Positions 33,495 through 36,016 of a stretch of 36,016 nt of DNA are shown here, piece by piece. A program made the translations under genes and the position numbers. The notes under the pieces were generated by a model. That model worked only from the letters and a program-made list of their open reading frames with translations. It had not been told where the DNA came from and did not search any database. The first letter of the stretch is position 1. Each line of letters starts with the position of its first letter. Source of the DNA: Actinomycetes bacterium (GTDB taxonomy: Bacteria > Actinomycetota > Actinomycetes > Actinomycetales > Cellulomonadaceae). The stretch spans positions 1-36,016 of the forward strand of contig JAEYUL010000208.1 in assembly GCA_023432565.1 (NCBI GenBank), given 5' to 3'.

Positions 33495-33507
33495 GGTGAC
33501 GAGCCTC
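33495..33507 (-). promoter_or_regulatory. Weak -10 element before the vanY-type gene
   Basis: GAGGCT on the minus strand (33507-33502) ends seven bases before ATG 33494. No Shine-Dalgarno sequence is present. Confidence 0.35.
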
Positions 33508-33617
33508 GCGGGACCGGATGGACCCGGGCGTCGGGCTGGGGTCTGGTCGTGGCGGGGGCCGTGCCCGACCCTCGGTCGACGCGGTGCCCACCCTGCGGCG
33601 ACCCCCGGCGGCCCGGG

Positions 33618-33633
33618 TCCACCCCAGGGTGGA
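33618..33633 (+). promoter_or_regulatory. Inverted repeat TCCACCC-CA-GGGTGGA, probable response-regulator site
   Basis: A perfect 7-bp inverted repeat with a two-base centre lies in the divergent spacer. Its centre is about 65.5 bases before the predicted kinase transcription start at 33691, a typical class I activator position. Binding by the NarL-type regulator encoded downstream is inferred. Confidence 0.55.
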
Positions 33634-33678
33634 GAGCGTGTCGTCCCGCAGGGCGTCGGCGCCGCGCCGCGGTCCGCG

Positions 33679-33690
33679 TAGCGTGGCGTC
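33679..33690 (+). promoter_or_regulatory. -10 element, leaderless start of the histidine kinase gene
   Basis: TAGCGT at 33679-33684 ends six bases before ATG 33691. The hexamer equals that of the VOC gene. Confidence 0.55.
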
Positions 33691-35154
33691 ATGTCGCACG
33701 CTGATCCGGCCGCCGACGCCGTGACCAGGCCGGACGGGTCGTCGTCCGGTGGTGCGACGCCCGACGACACCGCGACCGCAGCTCTCCGGCAGTGGGCGGC
33801 CGCGCCGCCGCCACGACCGCGCGGCGTCGCCCGGCCGAACCCGGGGCGGGACGTCGTCCGGGCGGGCCCGGCGGATCCCGACGACGGTGTGGGCCCCGCG
33901 GGTGGGGACCCGACGGGCGTCGGCCCGACGACCACCCGCCCGACAGGTGCCGGGCGGGTCGCGGGTGCCGTGCTCCGGCAGGACGTCGTGGTCGCGCTGA
34001 CCGTCGGCGCGGTGTGGGGCGGTGCGCTGCGCGTCGTCAGCTCGTGGGACTACTGGATGCCGCGGTCGATCGCGACCTGGTGGTGGGCCGGGCTGTGGTT
34101 GGTGGTGGCGATCGCGCTGCGCCGGGCCGCGCCGCGTGCAGGCTTCGTGCTCGTCATCGTCGGGTACGCGGTGACGTACACGCTCGTCGTCGACGGCGGC
34201 CGCATGCAGGCGCTCGTGCACGTGATCCCGGTGCTGGCCGCGACGTACGCCGTGACCAGGGCCGGCGCGCTGCCCGCGTGGGTCGCGGCGCCCGTCGGGG
34301 CGGTCGCGGGCGTCGTGCTGCAGGCCGGGGTGGCCAACGCCGCGTGGGGGCTGAGCACGTTCGACTGGCACCCCGTGCTCGACCTGTCCTCGGCCGCGCA
34401 GCTCGTCGCGCTCGTCGTCGCTGCCGCGGTGATCGGGGCGATGGTGCACCGGCTCGCGCAGACGTCCGCGTCGCTCGCCGAACGCAACGCGCAGCTCGTC
34501 GCGCTGCAGGAGGTTCGGGCCCGGGAGGCGGTGCTCGACGAGCGCACGCGCATCGCGCGCGAGCTGCACGACGTGGTCGCGCACCACGTCTCGGCGATCG
34601 TCGTGCGCGCGCAGGCCGCCGACCGTGTCGCGGACGCCCAGCCCGACGCGCCGCGCGAGGCGGTGCGCTGGATCGCCCCGGCGGGCCGCGAGGCGCTGGA
34701 CGCGATGCGGTCCGTAGTGCGCGTGCTGCGCACGGGCGACGACGAGTCCGCCCCCTACGCCCCGACCGCCGGCCTCGAGTCGCTGCCCGCGGTCGTCGGA
34801 CGCGTGCGCGAGGCGGGTCTGGACGTGGACGCGACCCTGCCTGCTCCCCTGCCGGCGTGCGCGCCCGCGGTGGGGATCGCCGTGGTGCGGGTCGCGCAGG
34901 AGGCGCTGACGAACGTGCTCGTGCACTCCGCGACGACGACCGCGACGCTCACGCTGACCGCCGCGGGCGGCACGCTGCAGCTCGTCGTGCAGGACCCCGG
35001 CCCACCACGCCCGCACGACTCCGGCGGTGGCAGCGGCCTGCTCCACATGCGCGAACGCGCCGCCGCGGCCGGCGGCACTGTGATCGCAGGACCCCGGCCA
35101 GGCGGCGGCTGGGCCGTCCACCTCACGCTTCCCCTGGAGGGCGCACGTGCCTGA
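33691..35154 (+). CDS. Sensor histidine kinase, NarX/DesK-like (HisKA_3)
   Basis: A 487-residue membrane kinase of the family that pairs with NarL-type regulators. Residues 1-90 are a Pro/Gly/Asp-rich, probably disordered cytosolic extension. About five or six hydrophobic segments follow (97-252) with short loops, so the signal is probably sensed in the membrane. The dimerisation helix has ERTRIARELHDVVAHHVS with phospho-acceptor His293. The ATPase domain (about 395-485) has VAQEALTNVLVHS, a DPGPP G1-like motif and GSGLLHMRERAAAAGG. The start is supported by the -10 hexamer six bases upstream. It overlaps the response-regulator gene by eight bases, so the two are co-transcribed and coupled. 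The long N-terminal extension is unusual for the family. Confidence 0.93.
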   Translation: MSHADPAADAVTRPDGSSSGGATPDDTATAALRQWAAAPPPRPRGVARPNPGRDVVRAGPADPDDGVGPAGGDPTGVGPTTTRPTGAGRVAGAVLRQDVVVALTVGAVWGGALRVVSSWDYWMPRSIATWWWAGLWLVVAIALRRAAPRAGFVLVIVGYAVTYTLVVDGGRMQALVHVIPVLAATYAVTRAGALPAWVAAPVGAVAGVVLQAGVANAAWGLSTFDWHPVLDLSSAAQLVALVVAAAVIGAMVHRLAQTSASLAERNAQLVALQEVRAREAVLDERTRIARELHDVVAHHVSAIVVRAQAADRVADAQPDAPREAVRWIAPAGREALDAMRSVVRVLRTGDDESAPYAPTAGLESLPAVVGRVREAGLDVDATLPAPLPACAPAVGIAVVRVAQEALTNVLVHSATTTATLTLTAAGGTLQLVVQDPGPPRPHDSGGGSGLLHMRERAAAAGGTVIAGPRPGGGWAVHLTLPLEGARA

Positions 35155-35842
35155 CCTGACCCGCGTGGTCGTCGTCGACGACCAGCCGACGATCCGCCTG
35201 GGCCTGCGGATGATCCTCGACCACGAGCCGGACGTCGAGGTCGTCGGCGAGGCCGGCGACGGCGCCGCCGCACTCGACGTCGTGCGGGCCACGCGGCCCG
35301 ACGTGGTGCTGCTCGACGTGCGCATGCCCGGGATGGACGGCGTCGAGGCCACGCGCCAGATTCGCGCCGACCCGCTGCTGGATGACGTGCGCGTCGTCGT
35401 GCTGACCACGTTCGACGACGAGGAGTACGTGACCGGTGCGCTGCGCGCCGGGGCGGATGCGTTCCTGCTCAAGGACACCGAACCCGCCACGCTCGTCGCG
35501 ACCGTGCACCGCGTGCGCGCCGGCGAGCAGGTGCTCGACCCGAAGGTGACCGGCGTCGTCGTCAGCCAGTGGCGCACCTGGGCCGCCGGCCGCACCGCAT
35601 CCGAGCCCGCTGCCGGCAGCGGTCCGGCCGGTGCCGTCGCGAGCCTGACCCAGCGTGAACGCGAGGTCCTGATCGCCGTCGCCCGCGGCGGCTCCAACCC
35701 CGACGTCGCCGACCAGCTCGGCGTCGGCGAAGCCACCGTCAAAGCCCACGTCCACGCTCTGCTCCGCAAGCTCGGCTGCACCACCCGCACCCAGCTCGTC
35801 GTGGCCGCCTACGAATCAGGCCTCATCACCGTCGGCCACTAG
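35147..35842 (+). CDS. Response regulator, NarL/FixJ family
   Basis: A 231-residue transcription factor. The receiver domain (about 5-120) has the acidic pair DD at 11-12, phospho-acceptor Asp57 in LLDVRMPGMDG, the switch Thr in VVLTTF and the conserved Lys in FLLKD. A Gly/Ala/Pro linker leads to the LuxR-type helix-turn-helix (about 165-228), with LTQREREVLIAVARGGSNPD and VGEATVKAHVHALLRKLG. The GTG at 35147 lies inside the kinase gene end with GGAGGG at 35136-35141. It is the partner of the upstream kinase. The inverted repeat at 33618-33633 is a candidate autoregulatory site, and the divergent vanY-type gene a candidate target, which would link the system to the cell wall. Confidence 0.95.
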   Translation: MPDLTRVVVVDDQPTIRLGLRMILDHEPDVEVVGEAGDGAAALDVVRATRPDVVLLDVRMPGMDGVEATRQIRADPLLDDVRVVVLTTFDDEEYVTGALRAGADAFLLKDTEPATLVATVHRVRAGEQVLDPKVTGVVVSQWRTWAAGRTASEPAAGSGPAGAVASLTQREREVLIAVARGGSNPDVADQLGVGEATVKAHVHALLRKLGCTTRTQLVVAAYESGLITVGH

Positions 35843-35858
35843 CTCGGGCCGGCGGGCA

Positions 35859-35876
35859 GCCGATCCGACCATCGGC
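35859..35876 (+). terminator. Weak hairpin after the response regulator gene
   Basis: GCCGAT (35859-35864) and ATCGGC (35871-35876) form a 6-bp stem with a six-base loop, 17 bases after the stop codon. A second 7-bp inverted repeat lies at 35935-35957. Confidence 0.35.
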
Positions 35877-35889
35877 CCATTGGCATGCC

Positions 35890-36016
35890 GGCTCTTCGGA
35901 TCTGAGCGTGGGTGAGGGTCGGCGCGGCGTTGCGTGGAGGCAGGGTCGGGGCCTCCAGGATCGGTAGCGACCAAGCCATCCGTTCCGACGGAGACCCCGA
36001 CGTGTCTGACTGTAGA
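35890..36016 (+). mobile_element. Possible left end of an insertion sequence (ISL3-like), partial
   Basis: GGCTCTTC at 35890-35897 resembles the start of ISL3-family terminal repeats as I remember them. A possible coding start, GTG at 36002 with GGAG eight bases upstream, runs off the window after five codons (VSDCR). The match is short and the right end is not visible, so this is only a suggestion. Confidence 0.2.

Overview
This is a very GC-rich chromosomal segment from an actinobacterium. Its gene content suggests the order Micrococcales and probably the Cellulomonas group: a CvnABCD conservon, a Bpa/PafE-type proteasome activator ending in GQYL, a DUF5926 protein, the serS/HAD pair, an AglE/F/G-like sugar importer without its own ATPase, and many GTG starts. 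The genus is inference. I saw no rRNA, tRNA, CRISPR array or prophage, and only a doubtful trace of an insertion sequence at the far right edge.

Layout. 1-5794 (minus) is a conservon: a giant sensor kinase with a repeat-rich tail (CvnA), a roadblock protein (CvnB), a DUF742 protein (CvnC) and the first 16 codons of what is probably the GTPase (CvnD). 6013-9738 holds a quinone oxidoreductase, a YihS-like AGE-family sugar isomerase, the proteasome activator and an RhtA-like exporter. 9805-13172 (minus) is a sugar ABC importer (binding lipoprotein and two permeases) with a LacI-type operator upstream and a strong hairpin after the binding-protein gene. 13501-15575 (minus) is serS plus a Cof-type HAD phosphatase. 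15720-17753 (plus) holds a diacylglycerol-kinase-type lipid kinase and a GntR/FCD regulator. 17766-24158 (minus) is a glycosyltransferase, a very large membrane protein that is an internal tandem duplication, and pheA. 24265-27877 holds ogt, DUF5926, phosphoglucomutase and a small GNAT protein. 28037-31350 (plus) holds an MFS transporter, an APH-fold kinase, an AraC regulator and a VOC protein. 31587-35842 holds a repeat-tailed single-pass membrane protein, a VanY-type peptidase and a NarL-type two-component system.

Regulation. Seventeen genes have an actinobacterial -10-like hexamer ending 6 or 7 bases before the start codon. Transcription would then begin at or next to the start codon, giving leaderless mRNAs. 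The genes with good Shine-Dalgarno sequences are mostly inside operons (conservon, importer, response regulator, ogt) or have a short leader (gntR). This pattern also settles several starts, notably GTG 23274 for the duplicated membrane protein and ATG 25884 for phosphoglucomutase.

Most novel points: the tandem-duplicated membrane protein with four matching cysteines in each copy; the roughly 980-residue Pro/Ala/Glu repeat tail on CvnA; a perfect TCCACCC/GGGTGGA inverted repeat centred about 65 bases before the two-component kinase start; and the leaderless architecture. I found no complete new defence or mobile system here.
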